Below, in pieces: positions 61,842 to 64,000 of a stretch of 64,000 nucleotides of DNA. Every line of letters begins with the position of its first letter. The first letter of the stretch is position 1. The notes beneath the pieces are model-generated. The model was not told the DNA's origin, searched no databases, and saw only the letters and a program-made list of their open reading frames with translations. Source of the stretch: Spirochaetales bacterium Spiro_10 (GTDB taxonomy: Bacteria; Spirochaetota; Spirochaetia; Treponematales; Treponemataceae); contig LVBL01000003.1 in NCBI GenBank assembly GCA_001604405.1, forward strand, positions 1-64,000. The letters are read 5' to 3'. A program made the translations under genes and the position numbers.

Positions 61842-62336
61842 ATGATGAAAAGAGTGCTTTTAGCGGTATTGCTGGTTGCTTTCGCGACTACCGGCGCCTT
61901 TGCCTTCGGAATCGGTCTTCAGGCCAACAGCGATCCGAGTCAGGATGAAATAGATCCCGGGCTTGCGGTAACATTCAAGACTGATTCCTTGCCTCTTGTG
62001 TTCTCCGTTAGCTGGACATTCGTAGAGGACGCAACTTGGATCGGGATAACCGGCGACTACTGGTTCCTGAACGACAAGATCACGAACATCGGCTCGGCCT
62101 CGCTGAACTGGTTTATCGGCGTGGGATTCTTCGCGGATTTCATCTTCCCCGAGGACGACTTCATTCTCAACGGCGGCGTGCGCATACCGGTCGGTTTGAA
62201 CATGTACACCTTCAGGGGGCAGTTCGAGCCCTTCCTGATGGTTGCGCCCTCATTCGGCGTGCAGCTGGTTCCGTCGCTCGACACGACGGACATATTCTTC
62301 CCGATATCGATCGGCTTCAGATTCTGGTTCAAGTAA
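61842..62336 (+). CDS. Small exported beta-barrel-like protein
   Basis: The 164-residue protein has a signal peptide (cleavage after AFA, about residue 21). Alternating hydrophobic strands rich in Phe/Trp/Tyr follow, ending RFWFK. The size and pattern fit an eight-stranded outer-membrane barrel of the type seen in several spirochaetes. It stands alone between its own promoter and terminator, with a strong ribosome-binding site, suggesting high expression. The function is unknown; porin, adhesin or structural roles are all possible. Confidence 0.75.
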   Translation: MMKRVLLAVLLVAFATTGAFAFGIGLQANSDPSQDEIDPGLAVTFKTDSLPLVFSVSWTFVEDATWIGITGDYWFLNDKITNIGSASLNWFIGVGFFADFIFPEDDFILNGGVRIPVGLNMYTFRGQFEPFLMVAPSFGVQLVPSLDTTDIFFPISIGFRFWFK

Positions 62337-62352
62337 CCGGACAGAAACCCAC

Positions 62353-62380
62353 AACCGTCCCTTTTCGGGACGGTTTTTTT
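62353..62380 (+). terminator. Rho-independent terminator after the small barrel gene
   Basis: AACCGTCCC, loop TTTTC and GGGACGGTT form a perfect 9-pair stem followed by T residues. Confidence 0.9.
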
Positions 62381-62417
62381 ATGCTAAAATGCCCGGTTAG
62401 TAACGGAGGATCGAGGA

Positions 62418-63485
62418 ATGAGCAGAGTGGTGTTAGGGGCGGATTCGCTTGACGGGTATTTGACGGACAAGGATCAGGCATATCTTGCGAAGATGGACGG
62501 GCTATACGCGCGCGCCATGGATTCCTTCAAGGTTCTTGCCGCGGGAGGATTCAGCTCCGCACTCGTGAACGAGGAAAAAAAGGTCATTGACATATTCAAC
62601 GAGATGGGCCACGTCATGCAGGAGATCTGCAAGGAAGCGCCGGGCATCAAGGTGTATTCCTTCGAGACCGAGGAGCAGAGCCACGCGGAGGCCTCCCGCG
62701 TCATCGCCAAACTGCGGGACATCAGGACGGGTCATAACGAATTCGTATATTACACGCAACGCGCCTACGAGATGCTCTTCCGGCTCGCCTATAACCGGAA
62801 CCACTCGGACAACAAGAACTATCTCGTCGTCAAGACGCCGGTTACCGCCCCGGTACAGAATTACGCTGTCCACAAGATACCGGACATCGACTACAAGATA
62901 GAGAATTCGGTCATGTGCGTTCTCCTTCGCGGGGCACTCCTTCCGTCGATGATCGTTTCAAAGGAGATCGAGGAATACTCATCCCACGGGTACGTTACCC
63001 CGTTCGCACTCTTCAAGATCAAGCGCGACGACTCGAAAAAAGAAAACAACATGGAGTACATTCTCGACCTCGACAAGTCTTTTTTCAATATCGAGGACAT
63101 GAACGGCAAGGATCTCATATTCGCGGATCCAATGAACGCGACCGGCGGAAGTCTCGTTACCGTCGTTAAGTACCTCATGGAGAACGGCGTCAAGCCGAAG
63201 TCCATCAGCTTTTTCAACGTGATCTCCGCTCTCAAGGGAGCCCTGCGTGTCGTTCGCGCGCTTGACAACTGCACGGTCTACACCCTCTGGATGGATCCCG
63301 TCCTCAATTCCTCCGCCTATATCATGCCGGGTCTCGGAGACGCGGGAGACCGGATCAACGGCAAGGATACCGAGGATACCCCGAGAAACATCATACAGCT
63401 CGTCGCGGACTACGGTTCGGACATCGCGGGACTGTACCGATCCCAGTTGCGAAAGATCGAGCAGACGGTGTTGGGTTCTCACTGA
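62418..63485 (+). CDS. Uracil phosphoribosyltransferase-like protein with N-terminal extension
   Basis: The 355-residue protein has a C-terminal UPRTase domain. [11 protein letters not shown] (D237-S245) matches the PRPP-binding DPMLATGGS loop with Asn for Leu, and [12 protein letters not shown] matches the UPRTase-specific uracil loop PGLGDAGDR. The N-terminal 130 residues are extra relative to the 210-residue enzyme and look helical ([20 protein letters not shown]). It should make UMP from uracil and PRPP, or be a regulatory paralogue. The ATG follows CGGAGGA. Its stop overlaps the next ATG. Confidence 0.8.
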   Translation: MSRVVLGADSLDGYLTDKDQAYLAKMDGLYARAMDSFKVLAAGGFSSALVNEEKKVIDIFNEMGHVMQEICKEAPGIKVYSFETEEQSHAEASRVIAKLRDIRTGHNEFVYYTQRAYEMLFRLAYNRNHSDNKNYLVVKTPVTAPVQNYAVHKIPDIDYKIENSVMCVLLRGALLPSMIVSKEIEEYSSHGYVTPFALFKIKRDDSKKENNMEYILDLDKSFFNIEDMNGKDLIFADPMNATGGSLVTVVKYLMENGVKPKSISFFNVISALKGALRVVRALDNCTVYTLWMDPVLNSSAYIMPGLGDAGDRINGKDTEDTPRNIIQLVADYGSDIAGLYRSQLRKIEQTVLGSH

Positions 63486-64000
63486 TGGCGGACTGCGAAG
63501 GCGCCTCCCGCGCGGCCTGCGCGCTATCCGCGCCCGCGTTAGCAGTTATCGCGTTGTTCTCCGTCATCCTCCTCGCGTTCGCGTCGTGCGCCTCGCGGAG
63601 GGCGTCGTACGCGGAACGCGAGCTCGCCTCGGAGTATCTTTCGGTTGCCGACGCGTACGCGGAATTGGGAAAGCACGAAAAGGCCATCGAGTTCTACCTT
63701 CGCGCTCGAAAGGTGGAGGAATACCGGAACGCGACCTCGTATTCGCTCGGCAGGATGTACGCCCTTGCGGGCAAGTGGCGCGAGGCGGCCGACATGTTCG
63801 GGGCCCTGCACCGCGAGGAACCCGAAAACTCGCGGGTCTCGGCGGCCTATGCCTTCGCGCTCGCCTCGGTCGGCGAGACGGAACTCGCGCTGACCGTCTA
63901 CGAGGCCGCATACCGCGCGAAATCGGGAGACCCCGCCACGAACAGGGATTATGCCGAGATGCTGTTGATCGCGGGAAAGCCGGAGGAGGCGATCAGCCAC
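63485..64000 (+). CDS. TPR lipoprotein, 3' end outside window
   Basis: The frame is open to the last base, giving 172 residues. It begins with a hydrophobic segment and a lipobox ending FASC (about residue 35), then TPR units (YAELGKHEKAIEFYLRARKV, MYALAGKWREAADMFGAL, ALASVGETELALTVYEAAY). It should be an envelope-anchored TPR scaffold. The ATG overlaps the UPRTase stop by one base. The C-terminal part and total length are unknown. Confidence 0.75.
   Translation, partial: MADCEGASRAACALSAPALAVIALFSVILLAFASCASRRASYAERELASEYLSVADAYAELGKHEKAIEFYLRARKVEEYRNATSYSLGRMYALAGKWREAADMFGALHREEPENSRVSAAYAFALASVGETELALTVYEAAYRAKSGDPATNRDYAEMLLIAGKPEEAISH

Overview
The window comes from a high-GC spirochaete close to Treponema. 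The evidence is the large single-direction flagellar operon in spirochaetal order (flbB-fliK-flgD-flgE-flbD-motA-motB-fliL-fliM-fliY-fliO-fliP-fliQ-fliR-flhB-flhA-flhF-flhG, then a sigma-28 gene), a reduced V-type ATPase operon with a DUF2764 gene, a murG-cvpA-holB-like-atoS-atoC run that I recall in the same order in T. pallidum, and many spirochaete-type hypothetical proteins. I name no species. No insertion sequences, prophage, CRISPR array or rRNA are visible. Every stretch longer than about 130 bases is occupied by a gene, so no gene-free stretch reaches 300 bases.

Region 1 (1-21.3 kb) is mixed housekeeping. It opens with the 3' end of galactokinase, then surE, a TPR protein and a TPR/NHL/VWA-like exported protein. 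A convergent three-gene minus-strand operon follows: a multi-pass membrane protein, dinB and a 1562-residue beta-rich surface protein, joined by ATGA overlaps. A plus-strand run then carries an unknown possibly GHKL-like protein, a lipoprotein, trmB, ligA, a small membrane protein and an orphan PTS EIIC-like transporter. A minus-strand group (lipoprotein, unknown, uvrD/pcrA) closes the region.

Region 2 (21.4-43.9 kb) is the flagellar operon. It encodes the periplasmic collar protein FlbB, hook-length control, hook cap and hook, stator, C-ring switch, the export gate FliOPQR-FlhBA, the FlhF/FlhG placement pair and sigma-28. A FapA-like DUF342 protein, a small unknown protein, a possible SwrB analogue and an unknown 278-residue protein follow. 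A strong sigma-70 type promoter precedes flbB. Internal promoters are proposed before flbD, fliL and the gene upstream of sigma-28. A tRNA-Phe with its own promoter and terminator ends the block.

Region 3 (44-50.5 kb) holds an ankyrin protein, murG, cvpA, a DNA polymerase III delta-prime-like clamp-loader gene and an NtrC-type two-component pair. An 11-bp tandem repeat lies between the regulator gene and a convergent J-domain gene.

Region 4 (51-64 kb) holds galM, the V-ATPase genes E-DUF2764-A-B-D-I-K, ispG, an exported TPR protein, a small beta-barrel-like protein, a UPRTase-like protein with a long N-terminal extension, and a TPR lipoprotein cut by the window end.

Two themes stand out. 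The V-ATPase K subunit and the MotA/MotB stator both carry residues typical of sodium-coupled relatives. Several genes have a -10-like hexamer only 7-8 bases before their start codon, which suggests leaderless mRNAs. I found no convincing new multi-gene defence system.
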